From JAHBXE01 sp044222195 (GTDB taxonomy: Bacteria; Planctomycetota; Phycisphaerae; Phycisphaerales; UBA1924), in contig JBGANS010000004.1 of assembly GCA_044222195.1 (NCBI GenBank), positions 1 through 64,000 on the forward strand: DNA of 64,000 nt, in the 5' to 3' direction. Numbering within the stretch: the first letter of the stretch is position 1; each line of letters opens with the position of its first letter. The translations under genes were made by a program, and so were the position numbers. The notes beneath the pieces are model-generated. The model ran no database searches. It had not been told where the DNA came from and was given only the letters and a program-made list of their open reading frames with translations. Below, piece by piece: positions 20,025-30,348 of the stretch.

Positions 20025-20132
20025 TCAACAACCTCCGAGTGAAAGCGGCGGCGGTGCGCCGCGCATTACGGACATGCACATCCCTATTATGAACGGCCCG
20101 ACATTCACCCTGTTCAGGGAGGTTTCCCCGAA

Positions 20133-22061
20133 ATGCACGACCTCAACCGCATCAGCGCGTGGTTCGCCGGTCCCAAAGCGGAGAACGGCGAGTGGTTCGG
20201 CGAGATCGTCCGACGGATCGTGGACGACTACTACGCCTGGCGCCGCAACTACTTCCCGGAAGACGGCGTTGTCGTCACGTCGGCGCTTCGGCGGAATAAC
20301 GAGGCTTTCCAGGATTCCTTCGAAGACCGCCTGATCGAACTGCTGGCCCGGCTCAAGGCGGATGTTCCATTTCAGAGCCCCCGATACGCCGCGCACATGC
20401 TCGCGGAGCAGACGCTTCCCAGCATCGCGGGCTACTTCGCGGCGATGCTTTATAACCCCAACAACATCACGGCCGATGTGGCGCCCGTCACGGTCCGGCT
20501 CGAGCTTCAGGCCGGCCGGATGCTGTGCAAGATGATCGGCTATGGCGAAGACAGTTGGGCGCACCTGACCAGCGGGGGGACGGTGGCGAACCTGGAGGCC
20601 TTGTGGATCGCCAGGACGGTTCGGTACCTACCGCTGATGCTCGGCGACATGCGGCGCGAGGTCGGGCTTCCGCCGCTCGCGTGGGGAGAGGATCCCCAGC
20701 TCCTGCTGGCGTTGGCCCCGACGGCCGTGCTGACGGCGCTCGACGCTACCTTCAGGGAAGCCGCCGCCAGCGGCGGCACCGGGATGGCGCGGCGCCTGAT
20801 CGAGGCTTATGTGCGGTCCCCATGGAATGTCGTCGAGCGGGGGCTGGGCGAAGTGTGTGCGCGACTGGGATCAAGCCCGGTGCTGCTGGCGCCCGAGAGT
20901 CACCACTACTGCTTTGAGAAAGCGCTGGATGTGCTGGGGGTTGGGCGGCGGGCGCTGATCCCGGTGCGGGTGGACTCGCAGTTCCGGATGCGGGTGGACG
21001 ACCTTGAGGCGAAGCTTGACCGCGTCGCGGATCAGGGTCGGCACGTGCTGGCCGTGATCGGCGTGGTTGGATCAACTGAAGAAGGTTCCGTCGACCCGGT
21101 CGATGACATCGTCGCGCTCCGCACGAAGCGCGAACGCGAGGGCAAGTCGTCGTTCTGGCTGCACGTGGATGGCGCCTATGGCGGATACCTGCGCACGGTG
21201 ACCATCCCGGAGCGGGTTGGACTCGGTGAGGCACAGACGACCGTAAAGGTGCGTGGCCGAGAGCAGGTCATACCGATTCACCTGCCTGAACATGCCGAGT
21301 GTCGCGCACTGGAAGCCATGCCCGCGGCGGACTCTGTCACAATCGATCCGCACAAGCTGGGCTACATCCCGTACCCGGCCGGGGCGGTGTGCTTCCGGTC
21401 GAACCTGGTGAAGCCCATCGCACGCCAGGAGGCACCGTACGTCGACGATGCCTCCTTCGACCTGGAAGCGGACCGGAAGTCGGACTCGATCGGGCTCTTC
21501 GTGCTCGAGGGCAGCAAGCCGGGTGCGGCGGCCGCGGCGGTGTGGATGAGCCACTCGCTCATCCCGCTGGACACGACGGGTCACGGGGCGCTGCTGCGGG
21601 AAACGATTCGCCATGCGTGCGAGCTGCACGCGCTGCTCGAGGGGTATCCGCGTCTGGGTGGAGCGAGCGGTGTCGAGGCGGTGTGCCTGTGCCCGCCGGG
21701 GTCCAACATCGTGTGCTATGCGTTCAGGCGGTCGGGGGCGACGCTGGCGCAGATCAATGCGTTGAATCGGGAGGTCTATCAACGCTTCAGCGTGCAGTCA
21801 GGCGAGCGGGTGCTGGAGCAGTCGTTCTTTGTGAGTCGGACGACGCTGTCTCCGAAGCAGTACTCAATGGACACGGTCGGCGACTTTCTCGGGAGGCTCG
21901 GCGTGAACGAAGCGGAGTACGCGGCGTCGGGCGTGTTCCTGCTGCGTTCGGTCCTGATGAACCCGTGGTACGGTTTGAGCAAGGGACGGGGGCGGTACTT
22001 CCTCAGCGAGTTGGTGGAGGAGCTGTATCGGGTGGCGGGGGAGGTCGATCGCGGAGTGTGA
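20133..22061 (+). CDS. Group II PLP decarboxylase, tyrosine decarboxylase-like
   Basis: A 642-residue PLP decarboxylase. The best match in memory is the long tyrosine decarboxylase of enterococci and lactobacilli: the openings are alike (LNRISAWFAGPKAENG and WRRNYFPEDG against NLNALFIGDKAENG and WRQNYMPQD), as are VVGSTEEGSVDPVD, HVDGAYGGY and SVTIDPHKLGYIPY, where K408 holds PLP. The expected product from tyrosine is tyramine plus CO2. It shares a promoter region with the tyrosine phenol-lyase-like gene, which strengthens tyrosine as substrate for both. No tyrosine/tyramine antiporter gene is adjacent, unlike the acid-resistance operons of lactic acid bacteria. Other aromatic or dicarboxylic amino acids remain possible. 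Confidence 0.88.
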   Translation: MHDLNRISAWFAGPKAENGEWFGEIVRRIVDDYYAWRRNYFPEDGVVVTSALRRNNEAFQDSFEDRLIELLARLKADVPFQSPRYAAHMLAEQTLPSIAGYFAAMLYNPNNITADVAPVTVRLELQAGRMLCKMIGYGEDSWAHLTSGGTVANLEALWIARTVRYLPLMLGDMRREVGLPPLAWGEDPQLLLALAPTAVLTALDATFREAAASGGTGMARRLIEAYVRSPWNVVERGLGEVCARLGSSPVLLAPESHHYCFEKALDVLGVGRRALIPVRVDSQFRMRVDDLEAKLDRVADQGRHVLAVIGVVGSTEEGSVDPVDDIVALRTKREREGKSSFWLHVDGAYGGYLRTVTIPERVGLGEAQTTVKVRGREQVIPIHLPEHAECRALEAMPAADSVTIDPHKLGYIPYPAGAVCFRSNLVKPIARQEAPYVDDASFDLEADRKSDSIGLFVLEGSKPGAAAAAVWMSHSLIPLDTTGHGALLRETIRHACELHALLEGYPRLGGASGVEAVCLCPPGSNIVCYAFRRSGATLAQINALNREVYQRFSVQSGERVLEQSFFVSRTTLSPKQYSMDTVGDFLGRLGVNEAEYAASGVFLLRSVLMNPWYGLSKGRGRYFLSELVEELYRVAGEVDRGV

Positions 22062-22072
22062 TCGACGGCACA

Positions 22073-22903
22073 TCAGGGCGGTGCGGCCTGGTTTGCGGCG
22101 ATGCAGATGGACTGATTGAGGGCATTGAAGAGCTCCTCGGAGAGGAGGTTGTACTGTGTTCCATCGTCGCCATCGAAGACGAGGTCGTTCCACGAACCCA
22201 TGCCGCCGAAGACCCAGGCGTGCTGGTTGGCGGCGAGGAGTTGGGCCGCGGCGTGCGGGAGGGTGCCGGGTGGGGCGATGTCGCTGTGGAAGGTTTCGGC
22301 GAGGGGGGTTGAGGAATCGAGGCAGGATTGAGCGGTCTTGAAGCAGTCGGCGAAGCCGGGCTGGTCAACCTTGCGGGCGAAGGCTTCGATGCGGGTGAGG
22401 ATCGAGCGAAGCCGGGTGGTCATGTCGGCGATGGGGGCGGTGACTCGGGCGAGTTCATCGGGCTCGAAGGTGTAGGTCTCGACGACACGGGCGTAGTGGA
22501 CCTGCCAGATGCGGTTGTCGGGGGCTTGGCGGTTTCCGGCTCGCCACCAGGGCTCCCAGCACTCGAAGGACTGGCCGCGATCGAGGCAGAGGAACCAGCG
22601 GCCGCCGCCACCGACGAAGGCGGAAGACATGCGGTCGGAGAGGCGAGGGTCGTTGGAAGGCTCGTGGACGATGAGGGCGCGGCGGATATCTCGGAGCGAG
22701 GCGAGCCAGGCATCGGGGTTGTTGGCGACGATGTGCCAGTTGGGATCGGGGTCGGAAGAGCGCGGTGGCTTGGAGGCATGGAGGAATCGGATGAGTTCGC
22801 AGTACCTGGTGGTGGAGTTGTGGAAAGGGGGAGTGGGGATTGAGCGGAGGCGGGCGTTGAGGTGGAGGGAGAGGGAAACGAGTTGAGCCGTGGGGCCGAC
22901 CAT
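22073..22903 (-). CDS. Hypothetical protein
   Basis: A 276-residue predicted cytoplasmic protein with no signal peptide, membrane segment or known motif. It is rich in Trp (WHIVANNPDAWLASL, FECWEPWW). The reading frame is intact with coding-like composition, and the shadow frames on the other strand are repetitive. It converges on the decarboxylase gene with an 11-base gap. Function unknown. Confidence 0.65.
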   Translation of the reverse strand: MVGPTAQLVSLSLHLNARLRSIPTPPFHNSTTRYCELIRFLHASKPPRSSDPDPNWHIVANNPDAWLASLRDIRRALIVHEPSNDPRLSDRMSSAFVGGGGRWFLCLDRGQSFECWEPWWRAGNRQAPDNRIWQVHYARVVETYTFEPDELARVTAPIADMTTRLRSILTRIEAFARKVDQPGFADCFKTAQSCLDSSTPLAETFHSDIAPPGTLPHAAAQLLAANQHAWVFGGMGSWNDLVFDGDDGTQYNLLSEELFNALNQSICIAANQAAPP

Positions 22904-23270
22904 GGGGGCAGTCTATGAGAAGGTGGGGAGGATCAAGATGCTCAAGATGAGAGAGATGGTTTTGAGCATCTTGATTGGGCAGAGGATGGCCGCCGGTGTG
23001 CGCACAGAGGTGGTTCTTGGAATGCAGGCCAAGTGCGGGTGGGAAGGACGATCCTGTACAGGCACGCGGGACTTCTTGCCGGATGTCTGCGTTGGCGCCG
23101 ACGCCGGCGGCTGAACTCGCCAGCCAATCGTGAGTTGACGAAAGATGTTTTCAAGGTGCGCACGGGAGGTGCACCCGCCGCAGGAAGGGGTCAACGTGCT
23201 TCCCGGTTCGATCTCGGCGACGACCCTTCGGACCCGGGGATCCAGACCTCGTCAGGACGCGTCACCTGGC
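22904..23270. other. 367-base gap with no gene
   Basis: Apart from the inverted repeat at 22932-22975, I see no supported gene here. Short frames on both strands are not convincing. The repeat side lies upstream of the hypothetical gene that starts at 22903, so its promoter probably sits here. Confidence 0.5.
22932..22975. repeat. Perfect 14-base inverted repeat (stem-loop)
   Basis: ATCAAGATGCTCAA (22932-22945) and TTGAGCATCTTGAT (22962-22975) are exact reverse complements around a 16-base spacer. Local base use is noticeably AT-richer than the surroundings. It lies 29 bases upstream of the hypothetical gene start at 22903. It could be an operator, an mRNA leader hairpin, or a small RNA terminator; there is no clear T run after it. 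Confidence 0.7.
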
Positions 23271-24740
23271 TCAGATTGGCCCCTCCACCTGCAATACAGG
23301 ATCTGGCGACGAGACCGTCGGTACCGGATCTGGTTTGGCCTCCACCTGCGCATGTGCTGTCGGCGCCGGCGGCGCCTCCGCACTTTCGGATGCACCGGCC
23401 TCCTTGCGGGCGAATCCCGGCACTTTCTCCAAGAGTGCTCCGAACACCTGCCCCGCGCGCGCCCTGACCCGCTGTGACGCGTTGATCGGCGAGATCAACA
23501 CTCCGAGAAAGACGCCGATGGCGGCGGACAGTGTGATGATGCCTGCGCTCGTCGTGCCTGCGACAAGCCACTCGACGCACCTCTTGCAGGCCGCGGAATC
23601 GGCGACCCACAACGCCAATCCCGCCAGGCCGATGACTGCGAACCACAGCACGGAGTCGAGCGCGGTGTCGAGCGTGATCTTGCACTCGTACCCAATGCGA
23701 CGCCGGAGGGACCATTCCCTGTGATTGCGCAGCTTCTCTGACCCGCGGATTCTTGCGGTGATCGCGCTCACCACTGCGGCCATCGCGATCACACACCATG
23801 GCACGACCGCAAAGCCTGATCCCGGTGATGCGCTGCTCAGGAGCCGGATCTGCATGATCGCGGCCTTGAACTGCGGGCTGAAGTCGACCACCCCGTTGGC
23901 TCGTACCGGCGAGTTCTCCAGAGCGCCGGGAACTACTGCACCCGTTTCCGTCCGGCGCCGCTCGAGGCGCGCTTTGAGAAACGTCTTGATCGCCGTCACC
24001 ACTGTTGCATTGTCGGCAATGTCTCGGCTCACGGCCACGATGTCCATTGGGTAGCATCCGTATCGCACCAGCGGCTTGACGTCCGTGGCTGCGGCGTCAT
24101 ACCAGGTGAACCCAATCGCGTCTTTGTCAAGACGGATGTGGTTCAGAACCTCGGAGTGCGTGTCGCACTCGGTCACGATCCACCGCTTGCCAAGAGTGCC
24201 AATGTCCGGCCTGGCGATCACTCCGTTGTGGTAGAGCAGGTCCAGCGGGGCCCGGTTGCCGGAGAGCGATCCCGGCTTGATAGCGAATACGCGGGCGATG
24301 TTGGGCGACTCGAGCGAGTCGATTCTCGAGTCGATGTTGACGATGACAGCGGCGTTGTAGTACGCCGATTGGTCGTTGCCCTTCTTCACAATCTGAAGTG
24401 GCTCGATGCCCGACTTGAAATAGTCTTCAAACTCGATGAACTTGAGGGGCGTCAAGAACGCCACAAACGACTTGCTCTTCAGTTTTTCGGGCGACTGGGT
24501 GTATGCGATCGGGCTGAAGTCGTACTCCTTGTATTGGGCCTTGAAGCCCGCATCCTTCTGGAGTTCGGCGAACAGCTCCGCGGCAAACTGGTTGAATGTT
24601 CCGTCCTGACGATCGTTGGCGTATACGACATACGCGATTCGAAATGTCTCCGGCAGCGCCTTTGCCGGGATGCCTGGCCTGGGTTCATTTGGCTCATAGC
24701 CAAGCCATACCGTCATAACGAAGGCGAGCAAGAACGGCAT
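23271..24740 (-). CDS. PhnD-like binding domain fused to a three-helix membrane domain
   Basis: A 489-residue protein. A short N-terminal hydrophobic stretch suggests export. Residues about 30-260 look like a phosphonate/phosphite-type periplasmic binding domain (PhnD family): FRIAYVVYANDR, SFVAFLTPLKF, and FAIKPGSLSGNRAPLD, which resembles the DPGSTSG ligand loop. Residues about 310-430 contain three membrane segments (VVPWCVIAMAAVVSAI, VLWFAVIGLAGLALWV, GIITLSAAIGVFLGVL). The tail is Ala/Pro/Val-rich. No ABC transporter genes are beside it, so it looks more like a membrane-tethered sensor or anchor than a transporter subunit. Ligand unknown. Confidence 0.65.
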   Translation of the reverse strand: MPFLLAFVMTVWLGYEPNEPRPGIPAKALPETFRIAYVVYANDRQDGTFNQFAAELFAELQKDAGFKAQYKEYDFSPIAYTQSPEKLKSKSFVAFLTPLKFIEFEDYFKSGIEPLQIVKKGNDQSAYYNAAVIVNIDSRIDSLESPNIARVFAIKPGSLSGNRAPLDLLYHNGVIARPDIGTLGKRWIVTECDTHSEVLNHIRLDKDAIGFTWYDAAATDVKPLVRYGCYPMDIVAVSRDIADNATVVTAIKTFLKARLERRRTETGAVVPGALENSPVRANGVVDFSPQFKAAIMQIRLLSSASPGSGFAVVPWCVIAMAAVVSAITARIRGSEKLRNHREWSLRRRIGYECKITLDTALDSVLWFAVIGLAGLALWVADSAACKRCVEWLVAGTTSAGIITLSAAIGVFLGVLISPINASQRVRARAGQVFGALLEKVPGFARKEAGASESAEAPPAPTAHAQVEAKPDPVPTVSSPDPVLQVEGPI

Positions 24741-24906
24741 GGTGGTCCCCAGGGTGAACTCATTCGATCGTGGATTGGCCGAGTCTATCCGATCGAGGGG
24801 CGTTCACTCTGAGAGGGCACATTCCTGAGGTTTGCACTATGTCAGGGACCTGTGGCGTTGATAGCCCTGCCGACCGTGTGACCCCGAGCCGTTACGGCGC
24901 CCCGCC

Positions 24907-24920
24907 GGGCGGTACCGCCC
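24907..24920. promoter_or_regulatory. 14-base perfect palindrome
   Basis: GGGCGGTACCGCCC lies about 90 bases upstream of the exported protein gene at 25013, in a 272-base gap between divergent genes. It could be an operator; in GC-rich DNA the chance of a random occurrence is not negligible. Confidence 0.2.
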
Positions 24921-25012
24921 GATCACCCCGCCACGCGGGCACGAAGTTGGCGGAGTTGCCGACGGATGGCGCATTTACCTGTGAGCGGCCGGGGGCCGCA
25001 AGGAGAATGTTC

Positions 25013-26284
25013 ATGGCACAATCAAGTCGCTTTCTGGCCGCGGCCGTGAGTGGTGTGAGCGCGATATTGCCCCTGCCTGCGGTCCCGATGGCGGCGGCCC
25101 TTATCGCCCCGTGCCCGCTGGCTGCGCTCGGTCAAGATGCGCCGGCGGCGGGAACGGAGGTCCAGTACATCTCGCTGACACCGGCCGAGTTTGCGGAGAA
25201 GGCCGCGGGGCTGGAGAACAAGGATGTGGAAGTCTCCGGCGACATCCTTGTCCCGGCGATGCTCAGCCCCCGTTCGGTGGGGACGATGGTGGACAAGGAC
25301 ACCGGCAAGGTGCTTGTGCAGCTCGTCGCCAAGCCGGGCAGCCAGGCGCTGACATGGCTGAGCGGAGGCGACAAGAAAACCAAGAACCAGGGCATATTTG
25401 CCCGCGGCAAAGTCAAGATCGTCAACGGCTCGCCGGTTTTGGACCTGACCGACATTTCGAAGGAGTCAAAGGTCAAGGCCGCGGCGGACCTAAAGGCCCG
25501 CACAGAGGCGATCGACACGAAGGACAAGCAGGGCCTGGTGAAGGATGTTCTGCCACCGCACACCAATCCGTCCAGCGAAGCGGCGAAGGCCTGGCTCGAT
25601 CGCGTGCCCCCCACTTCACCGGAGTTTGACCGGGCCAAGAGTGTGTGGGAGAACATGAAGGACCACGCCGACTGGCGCCGGCAGACCGAGGCCGACGACC
25701 GGCGCGCGATCATCCGCGGCCCGGAACGCCCGGCCAACTTCGAGACCTACTACCGCGGCGTGCGGGACACGGGGCTGAAGGACCTCTTCAAGGATGCTCC
25801 CTACCAGAACAGCACGACCAGCTGGCCGCGGGTGATGATCGTGATCGAAGAGAAGCCCAAGCTCCAGGGTGGAATGCCGAGCGAATACTGGCACAACAAG
25901 GGGAGCAAGACGGAGAACGACTACACGTGGCGGTTCCGGGCGACGGTGTGGACCAGCGAGAAGGACAAGATCGAGATCGCGCCATTCAACTGGGCCTTCA
26001 GCGAGATGCGCTGCAACACACCCTACAGCGAGGTCGTGATCTGGGGTCGGACCCCGAAACTCAACGTGCCCCACATCTCGCAAGCCAAGGATGCACCGGA
26101 GCCCGACGCCGCGACCCTCGCAGCCGCTGGCAAGCCCGCCAAGTACCCCCTCCCCGACACCCCCGCGTACCACCGGACTTTCCACTTCAACACGATCATG
26201 GTGGGGAACGTGCTCCTGGACATGGGCTTCAACTACAACCGGCAGGATGGGCGGGTGTGGTTTGTGGAGGATGTCACGGAGTAG
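25013..26284 (+). CDS. Exported protein of unknown function
   Basis: A 423-residue protein with an N-terminal signal peptide (hydrophobic run to about residue 40, cleavage near LAALGQ). The next section (VQYISLTPAEFAEKAAGLENKDVEVSG...) reads like a small beta-barrel domain of about 120 residues. The C-terminal 200 residues are Trp/Tyr-rich with charged linkers. ATG 25013 is preferred over ATG 25007 because GGAG at 25002-25005 is then correctly spaced; the open frame extends further upstream without a ribosome site. No family recognised. A strong terminator follows. Confidence 0.75.
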   Translation: MAQSSRFLAAAVSGVSAILPLPAVPMAAALIAPCPLAALGQDAPAAGTEVQYISLTPAEFAEKAAGLENKDVEVSGDILVPAMLSPRSVGTMVDKDTGKVLVQLVAKPGSQALTWLSGGDKKTKNQGIFARGKVKIVNGSPVLDLTDISKESKVKAAADLKARTEAIDTKDKQGLVKDVLPPHTNPSSEAAKAWLDRVPPTSPEFDRAKSVWENMKDHADWRRQTEADDRRAIIRGPERPANFETYYRGVRDTGLKDLFKDAPYQNSTTSWPRVMIVIEEKPKLQGGMPSEYWHNKGSKTENDYTWRFRATVWTSEKDKIEIAPFNWAFSEMRCNTPYSEVVIWGRTPKLNVPHISQAKDAPEPDAATLAAAGKPAKYPLPDTPAYHRTFHFNTIMVGNVLLDMGFNYNRQDGRVWFVEDVTE

Positions 26285-26333
26285 CTGCAGACCTCCGCAC
26301 GTGCTTTGCCCCAAACGAAGTGACGAACAAAAA

Positions 26334-26364
26334 GCCCCCGGCTTGCGCCGGGGGCCTTCTTTCT
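26334..26364. terminator. Bidirectional rho-independent terminator
   Basis: GCCCCCGGC, loop TTGC, GCCGGGGGC forms a 9-base GC stem. CTTCTTTCTTCT follows on the plus strand and, because AACAAAAA precedes it, TTTTTGTT follows on the minus strand. It sits between the exported protein gene and the convergent ahcY, serving both. Confidence 0.9.
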
Positions 26365-26399
26365 TCTAACAACCGGTCAATGGGTTCGCGCGTTCATGT

Positions 26400-27941
<1,542 letters not shown>

Positions 27942-27965
27942 GGGGGGCTCCTGAGGTGCTGGGGA

Positions 27966-27985
27966 CTGAGTGCTGAGTGCTGAGT
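27966..27985. repeat. Heptanucleotide tandem repeat in the ahcY leader
   Basis: CTGAGTG repeated almost three times in the 53-base gap between the ArsR-methyltransferase gene and ahcY. It resembles in style the octanucleotide repeats found inside carB and sucC (GGAGTGAC in sucC against TGAGTGC here). Confidence 0.65.
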
Positions 27986-27994
27986 TAGAACCTG

Positions 27995-28957
27995 CTACTT
28001 GGGTTCGATTCTGCCTGTGGCGGCGAAGAGCGCGGGGCCCTTGCCTTCGGGGTCGGGTTCCATCTCGACGACGCGGATGCTGCTGAATCCGGCCTCGCGG
28101 AGGAGGGTGGTGATTGCTTCGCTTGAGAAGCCGAGGTGGGAGTGGCCCATGGTGTGGCGGTAGTCCTCGCGGTCGTGCTTGACCATGTCCACGATCAGGA
28201 CCAGTCCCCCACCTCTATCGGCCCGAAGCGTGCGCTTCATTTCCTTGAGGGCCTTGAGGGGATCGGGGATGTGGTGGAGGACGAGGATGCACGCCGCGGC
28301 GTCGATGGCGGCGTCTTTGATGGGAAGCTTTTCGAGAGAGCCGGCGGCGAACTGGACGTTTTTGGCGGAATCGAGGCGGAGTTTGGCCGCGTCGAGCATG
28401 GGCTGGACCTGGTCGACAGCGATGATGCGTTCGACGTGGGGGGCGAGGAGTTCGGTGACGTTGCCGGTGCCGCAGCCGAGGTCGGCGACGGTCCACCTGG
28501 GGGAAAGGAGGGCCAGAAGGGATCGGGCGGTGAAGCCGGTGCCGAAGAGACGGTTGCGGAGTTCATCCCACTCGCCGGCGACGCGGCCGAAGAAAGCCTG
28601 GCTGTCGAGGCGGCGTTCGGCGAGGACGGCGGTGATGCGGCGGGCGTCTTCTTCGTAATCGGGGCCGGAAAGTTGGGCACTGACGGCGACCCAGACAGCG
28701 CGGAGCGGGAGAGCCATGTCGTCCATCACGACGCGGAAGAGAGCCGCGGTGCCGGCGGTGCGCTTGATGAGAAGGCCGGCTTCGCTGAGGGTTTTGAGGT
28801 GGCGGCTGACGGTGGACTGAGGGAGCTGGAGCACCTTGGCGATCTCCCCGACAGCCAACTCCTGGCCTTCGAGGATGCGGACCATGCGAAGGCGGACGGG
28901 CTCAGCGAGAGCTTCGAGTGCTTTGAGTACTGAGTTATCCTCTTTGGCACGTCTCAT
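27995..28957 (-). CDS. ArsR-family regulator fused to a SAM-dependent methyltransferase domain (SahR-like)
   Basis: A 320-residue fusion. Residues about 10-85 are an ArsR winged helix (LAEPVRLRMVRILEG, LQLPQSTVSRHLKTLSEAGLL). From about residue 140 comes a class I methyltransferase fold with VADLGCGTGNVTELLAPH as the SAM site and ACILVLHHIPDPLKALKEMKR. Proteobacterial SahR regulators have this same architecture, sense S-adenosylhomocysteine and control methionine-cycle genes including ahcY. Here it precedes ahcY directly, so the same role is a reasonable inference; a real methyltransferase activity is the alternative. A perfect palindrome lies four bases upstream of its start codon, where binding would block its own expression. 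Confidence 0.88.
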   Translation of the reverse strand: MRRAKEDNSVLKALEALAEPVRLRMVRILEGQELAVGEIAKVLQLPQSTVSRHLKTLSEAGLLIKRTAGTAALFRVVMDDMALPLRAVWVAVSAQLSGPDYEEDARRITAVLAERRLDSQAFFGRVAGEWDELRNRLFGTGFTARSLLALLSPRWTVADLGCGTGNVTELLAPHVERIIAVDQVQPMLDAAKLRLDSAKNVQFAAGSLEKLPIKDAAIDAAACILVLHHIPDPLKALKEMKRTLRADRGGGLVLIVDMVKHDREDYRHTMGHSHLGFSSEAITTLLREAGFSSIRVVEMEPDPEGKGPALFAATGRIEPK

Positions 28958-28960
28958 AAT

Positions 28961-28994
28961 CGATCATCCATCTTTGCGGATGAATGGATGATCG
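28961..28994. promoter_or_regulatory. Operator-like palindrome of the ArsR-methyltransferase/ahcY operon
   Basis: CGATCATCCAT (28961-28971) and ATGGATGATCG (28984-28994) are exact reverse complements with a 12-base spacer. The left arm starts three bases beyond the ATG of the regulator gene. ArsR-type regulators bind inverted repeats near their own promoters, so autoregulation is likely. In RNA it would also form a hairpin over the ribosome site. Confidence 0.6.
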
Positions 28995-29121
28995 GCTAGA
29001 AGATAGCCCGGAAATGAGCGTGAGGCAAGAGAATCTTGAAAAGGACCAGATTGTGGGCGGAAGCGACCGCTCAGGGGCTTCCCAGTGCGTGTGCGACACC
29101 ATGGGCGGGCGATGCGAGAGT

Positions 29122-29787
29122 TCAGTGGCCGGAGGCTTCCTCAGGAGTGAGGGCGAGACTGGGGCCGGGGATTTCGCCGAGGGCGCGGAGGCGGTTGTAG
29201 ATGTCCTGGTTGGCGGGATCGAAGGAGAGTGCCATGCGGAGGCGCTTCTTCTCGCCGGCCTTGTCGTTGATGGACTTGTAGAAGTCGGCGAGGGCGAGCT
29301 GCGGCTCGATGGTCTTTCCACCGTCGGTCTTCGCGGCCATGATGAAGGAGCGTTCAGCGCCGTCGGGATCACCCATCTTCAGCTGGTAGCGAGCGAGTCG
29401 GTCAAAATCGGAGACGTTGCCGCGGGTCTCGCAGTTGCCATTGAGGAGGCGAAAAAGCTCGTCAGAACGCTTGGATTCGGCCATTGCGAGGCAGTAGGTC
29501 TCGAGGGCTTCGGGGTTGTTGGGCTGGATATCGAAGGCGACCTGGGCGTGGGTGACGGCTGTGTCGGCCTGGCCGAGCTTGACGAGGCACTGGGCAAGCT
29601 TCATCTGGACTTCGGCTTCGCCGGGCTTGCGATCGACGTATTCCTGATAGTCGGCTCGGGCGGCTTCCCAGTTTTCGTGGCGGTACTGGCGGTCGCCCAT
29701 CTCCTTGACGGCGGGGAGGGTGCGAGTGCCGGTGCAGGCGGAAAGAGCGGCGAGGGCAAGGGTGAGAATGGCGACGCGGTAGAACAT
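29122..29787 (-). CDS. TPR lipoprotein
   Basis: A 221-residue lipoprotein: signal peptide ending in the lipobox LSAC, then helical repeats typical of TPR proteins (MGDRQYRHENWEAARADYQEYVDRKP, VQMKLAQCLVKLGQADTAVTHAQ, IQPNNPEALE). TPR lipoproteins usually serve as docking platforms in the envelope. The start is ATG 29787 (MFYRVAIL), because the signal peptide begins there; the open frame extends 19 codons further upstream. It is monocistronic as far as can be seen. Confidence 0.85.
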   Translation of the reverse strand: MFYRVAILTLALAALSACTGTRTLPAVKEMGDRQYRHENWEAARADYQEYVDRKPGEAEVQMKLAQCLVKLGQADTAVTHAQVAFDIQPNNPEALETYCLAMAESKRSDELFRLLNGNCETRGNVSDFDRLARYQLKMGDPDGAERSFIMAAKTDGGKTIEPQLALADFYKSINDKAGEKKRLRMALSFDPANQDIYNRLRALGEIPGPSLALTPEEASGH

Positions 29788-29934
29788 CGATGAACTCCGT
29801 TTCAGATGGGCGGCATGGTATCGAGTTTGGGGTGAGAAGGCCAAGCGGGGCGGGAGGGGAAGCGGATTTGTCCGTGTTCCCGGTGAGATTCGAGATGGGG
29901 CGGAATCGACACAGGCGCGGCTTTAGGATTGGGG

Positions 29935-30309
29935 ATGCGCATGGTGCTGTTGCGGCATGACTTGCCGGATGGGTCGAGCCACTTCGACTGGCTGCTTGAA
30001 CGGGGGCCGGGAGGCGATGGGTTGATCACGTTCCGGGTTTGGGATCGGATTGACGGGGAGGGAGTGAGGCGATTTGAGGCGGAACGGGTGCCGGATCATC
30101 GCGAGGCATACCTGCGGTTTGAAGGGGAAGTTTCGGGCGGAAGAGGGACGGTACGGAGGGTGGCGGAAGGAACTGCGGAAGTCGTTGAAGATGGGGGATC
30201 GGTGGACGTCAGCGGAAACTGGGGAAGGGGTTTGGCGAAGTGGAAGGGGATCGAGCGGGGGCCGCGGTGGCTGTTCACGGTCGCGCCGAGTGGCGCGGCG
30301 GGCGGGTAG
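29935..30309 (+). CDS. Small stand-alone LigD N-terminal (phosphoesterase)-like protein
   Basis: About 124 residues starting MRMVLLRHDLPDGSSHFDWLLE. This opening and the later DHREAYLRFEGEVSGGRGTV resemble the 3'-phosphoesterase domain found at the N-terminus of DNA ligase D, which in planctomycetes also occurs alone. In full enzymes the motif contains HWDFRLE; here it is HFDWLLE, so the fold is likely but the activity is doubtful. No ligD or ku gene is near. ATG 29935 is chosen; ATG 29941 and TTG 29929 are possible. Confidence 0.6.
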   Translation: MRMVLLRHDLPDGSSHFDWLLERGPGGDGLITFRVWDRIDGEGVRRFEAERVPDHREAYLRFEGEVSGGRGTVRRVAEGTAEVVEDGGSVDVSGNWGRGLAKWKGIERGPRWLFTVAPSGAAGG

Positions 30310-30348
30310 CGGGCGGGCCGTTATCATTCGATTCCCAAGGAGGTTCTC

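Noticed and set aside
23163..23270. tRNA-like T-loop text (GGTTCGATC) in the gap
   Set aside because: No acceptor stem, D-arm or anticodon arm can be drawn around it.
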